The position numbers and the translations under genes are program-made. From the NCBI GenBank assembly GCA_002989075.1, contig PSQN01000012.1, positions 868,001-932,000 on the forward strand: DNA of 64,000 nt, in the 5' to 3' direction. Every line of letters begins with the position of its first letter. The stretch's first letter is position 1. The notes under the pieces are model-generated. The model saw only the letters and a list, made by a program, of their open reading frames with translations, was not told the DNA's origin and searched no databases. This document shows, piece after piece, positions 33,900 to 47,910 of this stretch. Origin of the DNA: Arthonia radiata (lineage: Eukaryota; Ascomycota; Arthoniomycetes; Arthoniales; Arthoniaceae).

Positions 33900-36740
33900 C
33901 TTCTATTAGTTTTAGATATATACTTAAGACTACTTTAAATATATTATATATAGTTATCCCATACTAAGGCTAGAAATAACTTAATATAGCTACTATAGAT
34001 AATAAGAATAGCCTAGCTTATATCTAATACTAGTCTAATAATATACTTTATAATTACTAAAAGGTTATTTAAGTATTTATTAATAACTTTTATATATTTT
34101 TAAATACCTTTATAGAGTATTATATATATCTAAATTAATCTTTAATTATATAGTAGAGTATAATATCTCTCTTTTACTATTAAAGATCTTTCTAGGATAT
34201 CTATTCTTACTAGTATTAGGCTAGTAGATTTTAAGTATAGATATAAGTACTATAGAGAAGTAAATAGCTATAATCCTAGATCTAGAATTTCTATAGATAC
34301 TAAAGAAGCTTAAGTATTATTTAGATATAATAAGATAGTTATAAAATTTATTAAGTAGTATATACTACTTATAGAGCTACTTAAAAAGTATAAGACTAGC
34401 TTACTTAAAATTATCTAGAGTAAGGCCACTAAAGAGCTAGTATTTAAGATCTATACTACTAATACTTCTTTTTATAATTCTAGTAAAGATAAGACTAATA
34501 CCTTTAATTTACTCTAATAATTCTTTACTAAGGCCTACTTTCTTATATACTATAAAGAAACTAAATAGCTATATATAGATATAGATTCTAGTAAGGTCTT
34601 AATTAGAGCTATAGTATACTATTGTATTAAAGACTCTAAGCCTCTAGTACTAAAGTATACTATTTAGCCTATTATATCTCTTAGTAAATTAAGATTCTTA
34701 GCTAAGTAGAACTACTAGCCTATTAAGATAGAAGTAGCTAAAATAGTCTAGATTATAAAGTATACTTACTATCTAATTCATTCTAATACTAGGCCTATTA
34801 TAGTACTTATAGATTATATCTCTATATTAAAGATTATTAAGTAAATAATACTTTTAACATTATCTATTAATAAGCTAAATCTAAGACTTCTAAGAGTATT
34901 TTACTATCTAAGCTAGTTTTAACTTTAATTATCTTATAAGCCTAGTAAGAACTATTTAGTTCTAGACGTACTATTAAGATTATATATAAAGATCTAGCTG
35001 ATAGATATAAAGTAATTAGATATCCTAGAAGACTTATAAGTATATCTATAGGTCCTATAGAAGTATAGTTTTACTATTAATAATCTATATATCTATAATA
35101 CTATTCTATTTAAGATAAACTTAGAGCTTAAGGACTACTTATAGAATAAGCTTATAGAGAATAAGTGTTTATATCTAATTATAGATATAATCTTTAGAAT
35201 ATAAGAGCTTAACTATAAGACTAATTTATAGAAGTAGAAAGTATTATAAGCTATAGAACCTAATAAGTAAGACTAGATAGCTAAGATACTACAGAGTCTA
35301 GAATCTACTAAAGGAGAACTAGGTTTAGACTAGATAACAACTAGATACTATACTTTATTGATTGTATAAACAGTAGATATACTATATTAGCTCTATATAC
35401 TACTTATAATTAAGTATAAAGTCTTTAAGCTTATCTATAATAAGTTTTATAATAAGAAAGACTAAATCTACAGTAGAATAGCTATAATAAGATTTATATA
35501 TAAGCTGAAGAGAAAGCTTAAGTAGTATATTAAGTATTACTCTATATATCTTGAAAACTAAACTTTATACTATAAGCTCTTTATAAATCTAAATCTAATA
35601 GATCTAGTCTTAATACTATATTATATAATTATAATTAATTAGATAGTAATATTACTAGAAGTATATATCTTAGATAAGCTAGTTTTTAATTAGCTACTTA
35701 CTATTATATATAAATACTTAAAATATATATATCTAGTAGTAGACTTAGAATAATAAATAGCTATAGAGTAGACTAAGATACTTCTTAAAGTACTTCTTAG
35801 TACTAACTAAGATATACTAGTAGCTAGTATTAGTAACTATAATACTTACTTCTTAAGTAAGATATAGAAGGCTATACTTAATTTACTAAATACTAAGCTT
35901 CTAGTAACTATAGCCTATTACGTAGCTGTAGATAGATAATCTAAGTAAAGTAATTAGACTATAGAGATTATAGTAAGAATATTTATAGCTAATTGTCTAA
36001 ATATCTTATAGATTACTATATTACTAGCTCTTTAATATTATCTTAATAACTCTATAACTAGTACTAGAATAAGCTCTATAGAACTACTCTATAGTATAAA
36101 GACTAGAGAGCCTATAAATAATATCTTTCAATCTTAAGACCCTATAAGGATACTAAATATCTTAGCTAAGTATCTTATATACTAAAATAAAGCTATATAA
36201 TCTATCTCTTTTATAAATACTAAGGCTAAGAGATACTTTAATTAGTTATATATACTTGTCTTAATATTCTTTAGAGACTATGTTTATATTAAGCTATACT
36301 ATAAATACTAAACTCTAGATACTAAAGAAAAGCTTAGTAAGTATAGAAAAGAATCTTTTAAGGTTAAAAGATAAGTAGATAGGCTTATATATAAGCTTAA
36401 GATACTACTAGGTTTTACTAGCTATATATATTTATTTCTAAGTATTATATATCTAGAACTAGTAATTAAAGATAAGATCCCTTATAGATATAAGCTATCT
36501 TATCTAGAATTAATAGAAGTTAAAAGTAATACTAAAGACTAGATAGAAGTTATACTTAGTAGAATATATTATAGATAAGTAAGTAGTAAAGTAAGAAAAA
36601 AGGATATTACTAAGTACTAAGTAAAGTAGAAAAACTGTAAGAATAGCTATAACTAATAGTACTAGCTAGAGTAGCTTAAGAACTACTAATAACTAGTAGA
36701 GAAATATAAAAAGATATAAGACTATATAATTATATTATTA
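33900..36740 (+). pseudogene. Gypsy chromovirus pol relic: RT/RNase H, integrase, chromodomain
   Basis: On the + strand, around 34,240-34,420, is the post-RT tether (LKKLKYYLDIIR..., as in fungal ELEYYLGLTGYLR). Around 35,890-36,100 it reads VTIAYYVAVDRQSKQSNQT when stops are read as Gln, the integrase block TAYHPQTDGQTER, then RIFIANCLN and a long IN C-terminal part with REPINN and YVYIKLYYKYQT. Around 36,600-36,720 ITKYQVK*KNCKNSYN is a chromodomain core (YLVKWKGY...) with Trp lost to a stop. The 5' part (32,801-33,900, gag) is not resolved. Confidence 0.78.
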
Positions 36741-38362
36741 ATAAGAATAGAATAGTATTAGCTTTCTAGATATTATAAAGATAAGTAATATTAGAACTAG
36801 AACAATAATCTAGTTCTTACTTCTATTAGGCATAACTAAGATAAAGAAGTAGGTATAGATAAGTCTCTGTTATAAGTATATAAGCTAGGCTATCTATATA
36901 AGTATAAAGCTTTAGAAATAGACTAATAAGTGTAGTAGTATTATAAAATTAGCTTAAATTATCTATTTACTATATTTAAAAGCTATTAATATACCTACTA
37001 TATTAAAAAAACTATTCTTTACTATAAATTATCTTTTAGTTTATCTTCTATTAACTCTATCTTTTAGTTATCTAAATAAAGATAAAGACTTAGTAAGTAG
37101 TTCTAACTAACTTAAATAGTAGTTTTAGCTTTTTAGATAGTTATTCTATAGCTTTAGAATTCTATTATTTCTCTATATAGTTAATAAACTTATTTTAATA
37201 TTACCTATAATATTGTTTTAAAGCTCTTTTTTTCTCTATTAACTATATATATATATAATAGATCTTAGTAGTATTAATATCTACTAAAAACTATTATATT
37301 ACATCTAATAATAATACTAACTTTTAAACTATTTAAGTATTCTTTAGTAAGTAATAGATACTAAGTAAGACATTTAGTAAAAAATCTAAAATATTCTAAC
37401 TCTATAAAATAGACCCTATTATAGTAAAAAGTATTAATAATTCTATCTAAGTATAAAGCTTTAATAGTTACTATTTAATAAACTAAAATAGTACTTTAAG
37501 TATTATTACTAGAATAACTAGCTAAAAATGATAATTTAAGTATATAATTCTATTAAGAATTTTAATAGTATCTAAATAATAAGGTTATTATTAAATTAAG
37601 TAAGTTTTACTAGAAGATTTTATAGTATTTAGACTATCTTTTATACTAAAAATAATAAGAACCTAGTTAAGCTATAATAGCTTTAGACTAGAGAAGCTAG
37701 GTAAGAAAACTAGTATTAAGACTATTACTATAATATTAGCTCTAGAAAGATTAAATAATTATATAACACTAAAGATAATAGCCTAGCCTTCGAGTAGATT
37801 AATAGAAAAAAGAAGTTAGAGAAAGTATTCAATTCTTCTACTTTTACTAGTAGAGCTATCTAAGAACTTAAGTTATAAATATATTATATAGAAAATAAGA
37901 TATATATTAAAACTAACTAATATTTATTAAATAAAGCTAAAGTAGCTTATATCTTATTTTAGCTAGATAGTACTATAGCTTAATATATAGAATTCTATTT
38001 AAATTAAGTAGATAATATAATATCTTAAAATATCTATTAGGCTCTAAAAATTTAACATAAGGATCTATTTTAAAAGAGGACTACTAGAAAAAACTATTTT
38101 AATCTATACTAAGAATAAAAAGAGCTATCTAAGTTTCTTACTTAGTTCTATAAGTATATAATTAAGGTAAATATTGATAAGCCTATCTAACTATATAATA
38201 TAAAAGATAAAATTAATATATCTCTAAAGAAAGTAATATTACTAGTAAAGTCTATAATAGTTACTATCTATATTAAAAAACTCTAATTTACTAACTTAAA
38301 TAATTAATAGATTAATAAGAAAAAGTTTTAAATAAATACTACTAAGAAGAGTAATACTTAAC
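36741..38362 (+). other. 3' untranslated part of the gypsy chromovirus
   Basis: About 1.6 kb between the chromodomain and the 3' LTR, without recognisable coding sequence. A purine-rich AAGAAGAG at 38,345 sits near the expected polypurine-tract position. Confidence 0.4.
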
Positions 38363-39369
38363 TACCTTAGAGGCCCTCTTAGAAGTTTAGAGATAGTTAT
38401 AGTATAGTTATAAAAAGGTTACAATATAGTTTTTAGTATCTATACTATACTAATTTAGATTAAATAAACTACTAAAACTATATTAAAACTAGAATAGTTT
38501 CTTAGATACTCTCTATATCTAGAGTAGTAAAAGACTCTATGTCTAGTAATATATTTATAATTTAGTAAATTCTAATAAAAGTTAGAGCTACGATACTAGT
38601 AGATATATATATTTATCTATTTAACTATATTTCTACTAATATACTAGCTTATATTTTATTCTTATTATCTAAATTAATAAAAAAATCAAGAAAACTATCT
38701 AAAAAAAGTTCTATTTATAATTATAATATTTAATTCTATATAATGTAGATAATATAATACTACTATAAAACTATATATAAAACTATGTTATAAAGCTACC
38801 CTAGGGTTAGCTAGCCCTATCTTAAAGAAGAAGTAGCTATCTAGTAATATAAAGCTAACTTACTGACTAGCAGCGCTAGATAAAAAATTAATAAGAAATT
38901 AGAAATTAGAATTTAGACTAAAAGTTACTATAGAAAGCTATTTTATTATCTAGTATAGTATCTACTAAGCTAAGCTATACTTAAAAGAAATAATAGAATT
39001 AAATATTCTAGATCTTATAACTACTACTTATACTAAAAGTATATTATAATCTAGATAAAAAACTAAATCTTAAGTAGAATTAGACTAGTAGCGGGTTATT
39101 AGTAAATAATAAAGTTAGAATATAGTAGTAATATAGTAGTAAAACTAGCCTAGATTCTATTTCTACTCTAGTAATAGTAATAAAATATATTATAGCCAAA
39201 TTACTGCTATTATTAAGTATTTTTATAGCGGTAGTAGTTATAAAATGTAGGTTTATAAGAGTTTTTAGAACAAGTTTAATTTAGTTTTAAAACTATTCTT
39301 AATCTATTATATAATACTCCAACAATAAGATTATAATAGTATCTAAACCTATAGAATAGACTATAAGTA
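38363..39369 (+). repeat. Gypsy chromovirus 3' LTR (copy C)
   Basis: About 1,007 bp, the direct partner of 31,803-32,800. With copy D (39,853-40,846, opposite strand) it forms a large inverted repeat around a 483-bp spacer. Confidence 0.7.
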
Positions 39370-39852
39370 GATACTTATAGAGTTTTAGAATATTAGTAAA
39401 CTCTAAAAACTTCTATAGCTTATCTTATAATATATAGTAACTTAGCTCTCTAGATAGTTTATCTAGCTAAGTAGTATTCTTAGATAAGCCTTAATTACTA
39501 AAAGATACTATAGTAGTAAATATATTTATAAAGCCTATCTCTATAGTAAACTTCTATAAATACAAGAATAGTAATTAGGCTTAGAGTAATATAGAGTAAA
39601 AACTTATTTTAAAACTAGATACTTATATAGTAAGATAGTAATTCTATAGAAGTATAGTAAAACATAATTAAGTTATCTTTAGAGGGTAATATATAGTAAA
39701 GATAAGGGATAACTAGAAGTAGATCTTAGTATTATTAAGAAATATTAATAATAATAATAAAGCCTATAGAGCTTAGACTACTTATTATAATCTTATAGCA
39801 CCTTAGATACTTAAGATTTAAATAGTAAGTTAGCTTTATTCTTATCTAATAC

Positions 39853-40846
39853 TACCTTATAGCCTATTCTAGAGGTTTAGATACTATTATAATATTATTA
39901 TTAAACTAATTAAAGTATTATATAATAGATCTAGAATAGTTTTAAAACTAGATTTTACTAACTTTAGATATTATTATTAATTTAGATCTTATAACCGCTA
40001 CTACTACTAAAATATTTATTTATACTAACACTCTTATTTAAATATTTCTTATTACTACTATTATAGTAAAAATAAAGTCTAATCTAGTTTTACTACTATA
40101 TTATATCTATATTATACTTTATATTAAATAAACAACCTAAGACTAATCTAACTCTACTTTAGATTTAAATTTTTATCTAGTTTTAATATAAATAGTAGTT
40201 ATAAGGTCTAAAATTTATAACTTTACTTTTTATTTTAAGTCTAGCTTAGCTAGTTAGTTACTATATTAGATAATAGAATATCTTCCTATAGTAAATTTTA
40301 GCCTAGATTCTAGAAAATTAAGATTTGTTATTCTAGCGTTACTATCTAGTAAAATAGCTTTAGATTACTAGATAGCTACTTTTTCTTTTAGCTAAGATTT
40401 TATAATCTTAGCGTAACTTTTTAAAATAATTTTATATATAGTTTTCTATAAGTATTATATTACCTATATTATATAAAACTAAATCTTATAACTACTACTA
40501 ATATTAAAACTAAAATAGTATCTTGAATTCTTATTTATTTAAGTATCTAGAAAAAATATTATTATTTTTAGATCTATATTATAAATAGAGTTAAAAGTAG
40601 ATTATATTATTAATTTATTATCTAATTTTATTATTTAAATATACATATTAGCTAAATATATAGTATATATAGAAACTTTTATTATTCTTAATATAAATAT
40701 TCTTCTAAAGACTAGCCTACTCTTAGTATAGTTTTAGTACTATTTTTAATCTAGAACTATACTATTTAAACACTTATAACTCTCTTAAAACTATATTAAA
40801 ATAATACTCTAACTGTTTTTAAACTTCTTAAAGGGCCTCTAAGATA
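39853..40846 (-). mobile_element. Gypsy-type LTR copy D (inverted)
   Basis: Starts TACCTTATAGCCTATTC and ends GGGCCTCTAAGATA, the reverse complement of copies A-C. It could be the 3' LTR of a - strand element whose 5' LTR is copy E (56,054-57,054) and whose inside has been expanded and rearranged by later insertions, or it could be a solo LTR. Confidence 0.6.
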
Positions 40847-41490
40847 CATACTCTTACTATAATATCTATAATATTCTAACCTTAGTAGTACTTAGATATT
40901 AATACTAATAACTATATAACTTATCTTAAGAACTAAATTAGTAGTATATAGCTATAGCTTACCTATAATATAGAATTACTTAAGAGTATTAATAATATAG
41001 TTAGTACTTATAAAGTACTAAAGCTAGTAGACTCTATACTAGAGTCTGTAGGCTTAAAGATAATACTATATAACCTATAACTTTATTAATAAAGTTTAAT
41101 AAAAGGCTAACTAAACTATAGAAAGATCTACTTAATACTTAAGCTTAAAAATATATTTATAAACAAAGTAAGTACTATTCTACTTCTAATAATACTTAAG
41201 TTAAAACAAATAAAGCTAAGATAAAGCTAAATAGATACTATTACCTACTATAAAGTATAACGCTAAATAGTATACTAATAGTCTATAGTTATATTATAAG
41301 ATATATATAGATACTAATAAGTAAGATAGCTATAATACTAATAACTAAAATAATAGGTAGGGTAGAAGTAAAGATAAAGAAGTATTATATTATTCTACTA
41401 AAAGATAAGAAGCTCTCTTTATTTATAGTATATCTATAGTAGAAGTAAGAAGATAGTAATATAGCTTTTAAGTATAATCTCCTTATAAAA

Positions 41491-41728
41491 GTATATACGC
41501 TAACCTATTATTATAGAGGATCTCTACTAAAGAAAAAGTAGTAAAGTAAGGAATTAATATTAATAAGTATATACGCTAACTTATCATTATAGATAATCTC
41601 TACTAAAGAAAAAGTNAAAGTAGTAAAGTAAGGAATTAATATTAATAAGTATATACGCTAACTTATCATTATAGATAATCTCTACTAAAGAAAAAGTAGT
41701 AAAGTAAGGAACTAATATTAATAAATAA
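41491..41728. repeat. Minisatellite of 76-82 bp, three copies, with an N
   Basis: Units starting GTATATACGCTAAC occur at 41,491, 41,567 and 41,649 and share CTACTAAAGAAAAAGT. Unit 2 is 6 bp longer because of GTNAAA around 41,616, the only ambiguous base in the window. The array size may therefore be an assembly approximation. Confidence 0.85.
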
Positions 41729-44700
41729 TAAGATAGTATATAAGCTATATAAGTCTTAATAGATATATATATACAGCTATACTTAGCTTTATATAGTAAA
41801 GAAAAGAGATTTTATAACTTTATAGTACTTTAAGGTATAAAATATAGTTACTATAGTTTAGTTATCTCTATATCTCTACTATAACTAGCTAAGTATATAT
41901 AGTATTATAAGTAATACCTCTTATAGTAGCTATCTTATTATTTATCTTCTAGATATATTCTACTTTTATCTCTATACCCTTCTACTTACTACTTTATATA
42001 TAAGACTAGTACTAGGTCTAAATAATAGTAAGCTAGTCTAACTAGAATAATTAGTATAATATATCCTAAACTTATAGATAACTTAAAGATATAGCTACTA
42101 TACTATATATCTCTAGTAAGTTATCTAAAGCTAGTAATATTTTATATAGCTTTTAAGATAAGCTTAGTAATAATACTGCTAGCTCTAGCTATGTATCTTT
42201 ATAGTATCTCTAATATATTAATAATAAGCTTAATAATAATCTAATAAAGAAAGATAAATACTATATAACTTCTTTACTAAAGATATAGTAAGCTATAAAT
42301 ATATTTATAGATCTAGACTAATAAGAATTATAAGCCTAGAGTTAATATATAGTTCTTCTTTCTAACTAAGGCTTAGTCTAAAGGTTAGAGCTAGTACTTA
42401 ACTAAAATTTTAGCCTTCTATAAATTAGTTACTATAATAGCTAGTATTATAGATTATAGATTATATATTTAAGATAAGTAAGATACTTAGCTAGCATAAC
42501 TTTTAGTTTTAGAAGTAGAAATAGTAGTATTAATTTTAAGAGCTTAGAGAAGATAATATATAAGCTAAGTATAGTATTTATTCTGAAGATAACTATAAGA
42601 CTATTTATAGATATTATAATAATAGTTTAGTATTAAAGAGGGAATATTTATAGAAGGCCTTATAATAGTAATATAAGTACTAATATACTAATACTAATAC
42701 TATTATTAAGTAGCGCTACTTACTAGTAATAATAGATAATAGGCTAGATTACTAGACGTAAGATTAAGTTAAAGAAGAGTAAGTTAAAAAAGAGTAAATT
42801 AAAGAATAAAATAGTAATTAGAATCTATAGTCTAAAATAAATAAGAAGTATAAGTAAAAATATTACTTTATTTTTTTTTTATAATTTTTATAGTAAAGAT
42901 ATATAGCTAGTCTATAAAAATACATCTTATTTAATATTTATAGATAAAAAAGAAGTATTTAAGTTTATAGCTATACTAGTATATTATTAATTTCTTTTTA
43001 GCCTCAATAACTAGTAAGTTTATATATCTATTAAGGCTATATTTAAGAATTTATACTATAACTACTATCTATATAAAAAAGTAGTATATAGAGTCTATAT
43101 TCTATATAAAAATTAGAAGAATTATCTTCTTTAGAGTTTTACTAGCTCGGTTAATATATATATATTAAGTTCTATATAGATAATATAGTTATAAAATATA
43201 CTAACTTTAAGCTTCTCAAGTAGCAGATTAATATAGACTTTAACTATACTTAGCTCTCTAATATCTTTAAGTTTATAGTTGAGATTATTAATTTTATTAA
43301 AATTAAATCTTAAGGAATCTTATTCTTATACTATAATTTAGCTATAAATATACTTATAGCTATTACTAATTTAGTTAGATATCTTTATTATACTTATAAC
43401 CTATTACTAAATTATATTTCTAATAAAAAGGAACTAAAGATACTTAATATTAAAGACCTTTTAATATATAAGGACGCTAGGCTAGACTATTACTATAACT
43501 ATTATATTATAATTAATATTAACTATAATTCTAATATAGATCTTAGTAATAATTTTCTAAATATATCTACTACTAATACTAATAACTTATATTATAATAG
43601 TAGTACTTTAGAATTTTCTATTAATAAAGGTATTTATAGTCTTAGTATAGGTATCTATAAGTATAATTATTATAGTATATTACTTATCTTACTAGCTATT
43701 GTTAGTAATAATAAGAATAATTATAATATTATTACTTTATTAGGGTAAGAGATATTTAATAAGTAGAGCTTCTCTATTAAACTAAGCTTTACTATTATAA
43801 TACTATTATCTCTCAAATATATAATATTACTTAGTATTCTTCTTATAGTTCTTTTTTATCTAGTTAGCTATACTATATTATATATTATACTTAAAATAAT
43901 CTTTATAGATATATCTCTCTATATATTATATAATTATAAAAGACTAATAGTTTATAAATATATTCCTAGTAGTAAAATAGTAAGTATAAGGTTATAAGTA
44001 GTAGTAAATAGAACTAAGTGTTGTATATATTACTAATATATTGTATAATAATTTATATCTTTAGAAGTATATAATAGTATATAGTAAATGAATATATATA
44101 TATTTATACTAACTTTTCTTATTTATTATATAGTAACTACTTCTACTGTACTAATCTTATTAGAAGCTTTTCTTCTTAATACTTCTAATTTTATCCTTTT
44201 ACTCTATCTTTTTAAGCTATATATAAGTATATAGCTATAATAGATTTTATTAATATATATAAGCTTATTAATATTTATACGCTTAAAGACCTTATATTAA
44301 AGTTATAAGCCTTTATTAATAAATATAAAGGCTAACTACTTTTATATATTTAAAAGCTTCTTAAAGTAATATAAACTAACTTTAGAAAGCTATAGTATAA
44401 TACTAGAAATAATAATAGCTAGTAGAGTTACTATTTAGATTACTATTATACTAGCTATATCTTATATCTATAGCTAAAGATAAGATATCTTTTATACTAG
44501 AATAATACTTCTTTACTTTTTATACTTAAGTATATAAGCTATAAATATATTTATAGATAGTATTAACTCTATAATAGAAGACTAAGTTTAGATAAATAAT
44601 TATATATTAGTAAAAATAGATACTAGAGTAAGGCCTTAGATATAATAGTACTAAGATACTTAATATAATAAGTGTACTTAATTAACTAGTAGTTAGCTAT

Positions 44701-44879
44701 AATAGTAAAGATATAAGCTATATATTAGATATTATTAGTAAAGTTATAGTCTATATAGATAATATTAATATAAATATATTATTACTTACTTTTCTTCTAT
44801 AGTAAAGTAATAGTAATATTCTATATAGTAACTCTTACTTATCTACTATAGAGCTTACTAAAAATATAGATATCTCTTA

Positions 44880-45010
44880 TATATTATAAAAAGTTAAAGT
44901 ACTAGTAGAAAAGTAAGAGCTATAAGAAGTAGTACTACTATAAAAAAAGAGATAGAGACGTTACTATAGTAAAGGCTATAAGTATAGTACTTATAAATTT
45001 AAAGATATAG
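44880..45010 (+). pseudogene. Transposase-like C-terminal zinc-knuckle remnant
   Basis: On the + strand about 44,945-44,995 reads RHYYSKGYKYSTYK. If Tyr replaces Cys and His (single transitions) this resembles the RxCxxCxKxGHNxRTC tail found on Fot1/pogo transposases. It rests on this motif alone, without matched inverted repeats. Confidence 0.3.
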
Positions 45011-45939
45011 TAAAAAAGAGAATTACTTAGTAAGTAGATACTTAAGCTACTTAATGGATTAATCTTAATAAGTTTTAGTAGAATTATAGAATTATAAAAC
45101 TATAAAAGAGTAATAATAAGAAGGATAGCAATAGGTGATAATTAGATACTATTTATAAATATATTTACAAAAGTATTTAAAGTTAATATATATACTATAT
45201 AAGTTATTATAAAAGTATATCTAAATTACTATAGAATATCTACTATTAAGCCTATATTTATATATTTATTATTAGCTAAGCTATAAACTATATAGATAAG
45301 TAGTATTTAGCTCTTTATCTATAGTATATAAGTAGCTCATAATAGATATAAAGTAGTAAAGATAGATATTTTAATAATTAGATAGATATACTAAGCTCTA
45401 AAGAAAAGTATCTCTAGACTTTAACTATAACTTATAGCTAAGACTTTATTATAACTATTATATACTATTAGATAATATATATATTCTACTTCTTAGTACG
45501 CTATAGAGCTAAAAGTAGAGACTTATAGTAGAGATATATACTAAGTATATAGCTACTTTTTACTTTAAAACTAAGTCTAAGGTATTATTTATAGCTAGTT
45601 CTTTTACTAGCAGGCCTATATAGGCTAGAGCTTATATTAATAATAAAATTTTTTTTAAAGTCTCTATAATAATACTAGTATAAATATATACTAGTTTAAA
45701 TACTATAATATAGCTATATATTAATAAGTTAATTATTATTAAGATTATAAGTATAATAGTTTTAAAAATAATAGCTACTACTAGAAAGGGTTTAATACTA
45801 TATAGATACTATTATAAGATAGTTTAAAAACCTTAAACTATATTAAAACTATATTTAAACCTTATTTAAACCTTATTTAAATAGTATTTTAACCTTTAAG
45901 AGGACCCCTAAGGTATTATCTTTATTTAGAGCTGACTCT

Positions 45940-46924
45940 AGAAGGTTAATAATAAAGTCTATAGTATAGTTAAAACTATGCCTTTTAGAATCTAGTAATA
46001 GCTATAGTAGCTCTATAGGTTTCTTATTTTAGAGCTTTACTCTTTAATAAATATAATAATTATTAATAAATTACTTAACCTTTAGAATAGCTATAGAAAC
46101 TAATAGTATTAAGCTAACTATTAAAATTATATTACTAGTTTTTAACTACTTTATCTTTATAAAAGAGTATATACTATTAATTACTTTGGTAATATATAAG
46201 CTAGAAACTATAAGATATTCTTATACTAATAGTATACTATTAAGATTAAAGTAAAGAAAAAGATAGTATTTCTCTATATTCTTCTTAATTGAATTATCCT
46301 TTTAGTAATTTACTAGAGTATAGTAAATTTAATTAAAAGTCTTATTTTTTAAGTTTATATTCTTAATAGTTTCTTTTAAAGATTTAAGTAGCTCTATTTT
46401 ATACTCTATCTTAATTAAATAAACTTAATAGTACTACTAAATCTTAGAAAAGAGTTTACTAGTTAGTAATAAGCTTTAAAATATATTAGAATCTTCTTTT
46501 ATTTTTAAATTTAAAGCTCTTTATATTAAAGTATCTACTTTTCTATTTATAGATCTTAGCTAGTATATAATTTTAAAGTTAAACATTAATAAAAAGTTTA
46601 CCTATTAAGCTTATTGTTAGATTAGTTACTTTATAGATATAAAGTACTTTAGTACTTAATAGTCTATAAAAATTTATATTAGCTTATTAGTTAGTACTAA
46701 TTATAGCTCTAGTTAAAATATTTCAAAGAATTTAATAGTTACTAGTAGCTTTTTATTATAGATTATATAGTTTACTTTTATAAAATAAAAACTAAATAAC
46801 TAATATACTATAAATCTTAATAGATTCTCTTTATTAAGCTATAATAATATACTAGCTATAATAGAATTAGAAGAGTTATACTTAATAAATAATTATTTAT
46901 CTAGCTAAAAGTATATTACTTTAC
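45940..46924 (-). pseudogene. Gypsy RNase H region, copy 1
   Basis: On the - strand about 46,800-46,560 the frame matches the RNase H pattern NYxIYxKELLxI...LTDHKNLxYF...RRQARW...FxFxIxY, seen as NYIIYNKKLLVTIKFFEIF and KYFISIK with Gln-type stops. The same ~1-kb stretch recurs at 49,660-50,640. The upstream RT-tether part continues at 47,536-47,740 after a MITE insertion. Confidence 0.7.
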
Positions 46925-46926
46925 TA

Positions 46927-47533
46927 GAGTTCTCTATAGAAGATAGTAATTCTATTAGAAGTATAAGTAGAATATAAGTTAGAGTAGAATAGAACTAATT
47001 ATTAGAACTTCTATTCTATAGTAGAAGCTATTATAATTTCTATTAGAAGTAGAAGTAGAATAGAAGTTAGAGTAGAACAAAACTAATTGTTAGAACTTCT
47101 ATTCTATAGTAGAAGCTATTATAACTTCTATTAAAGGTAGAAGTAGAATAAAAGGCTAAATTTTCAAACTTTTTCTTTTTTAGTATTTTATATAAATAGG
47201 ATAAAAGATATACAAAAAATATTATCTTAATTATCTAATTTTTAAGATTTTTTAGAGTTTTTAGCCTTTAAGCGCCTCTATATATATATATTTAGACCTA
47301 AAAATCTTAATTAATTAATTTTTAATAAAGTTTTTAGCTTTAAAGTTTTAATATAATTAATTTTTTACTAAAAAATGTAACTTCTATCCTACTTTTATTT
47401 CTATTCCTAAGCTTCTACTAGAATAGAAATAGAATAAAATAGAATAGAATTAAGATAATTCTTTTTCTATTAAGATACTAACTTCTACATCTACTTCTAA
47501 CTAATAGCTTCTCTTCTCTTCTATAGAGAACTC
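46927..47533. mobile_element. MITE, 607 bp, 14-bp perfect TIR, TA target duplication
   Basis: Ends GAGTTCTCTATAGA and its exact inverse TCTATAGAGAACTC, flanked by TA (46,925-46,926 and 47,534-47,535). The uninterrupted paralogous locus near 50,600-50,640 provides an empty site and confirms the insertion. It contains two ~82-bp tandem units rich in AGTAGAAGTAGAATAGAAG. It encodes nothing; the TA target and TIR suggest mobilisation by a Tc1/mariner-class transposase. Confidence 0.85.
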
Positions 47534-47719
47534 TACTCTTTACTACCTTCTACTTTTAGTTACTTAAAAGCTTTATTATAATAAGTATTCTAAAGCCTAC
47601 TATCTTTCTTTATTAGATTATTTAGTAGCTAAGTTATTTTATTAAAGTTATAGATAAACCTCTAATAGTAGTTATAGAATCCTAAAAATCTTTATATAGT
47701 AGTAATATCTTCTAAAAAT

Positions 47720-47910
47720 AGATATCCTAGTAGTATAGAATAGATAGAACTATACCTTATATTAATAATAGAACTAATCTCTAAGGAATAGAAGAAGAGA
47801 GCCTTCTACTTCTTAAATAAAACTCTATACTCTAGTAGCCTAATAGGGCTATACTAGAGCTACGCCTTAGTTACGTCTTAACTATAACTATAATATACTT
47901 TTATAACTAC
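47720..47910. repeat. Duplicated 185-190-bp block, copy 1
   Basis: Nearly identical to 53,368-53,556, with shared runs such as CTAATCTCTAAGGAATAG and GAGAGCCTTCTACTTCTTA. Identity is far higher than in surrounding DNA. Confidence 0.75.

Larger units (their letters stand above)
31803..39369 (+). mobile_element. Ty3/gypsy chromovirus with about 1-kb LTRs (about 7.6 kb)
   Basis: Two direct copies of the TACCTTAGAGGCC...TATAAGGTA repeat (31,803-32,800 and 38,363-39,369) flank a + strand gypsy pol relic ending in a chromodomain, so they are most simply its LTRs. The total length is typical for a fungal gypsy element. No 5-bp target duplication can be read at the chosen ends; the LTR borders may lie a few bases outside them or the flanks may be mutated. 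Confidence 0.75.
40847..45930. other. AT-rich relic DNA with unassigned transposon fragments
   Basis: Degraded DNA with protein-like + strand pieces. It contains a minisatellite (41,491-41,728) with an ambiguous base, and a zinc-knuckle-like remnant near 44,945. I cannot define an element. Confidence 0.35.
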
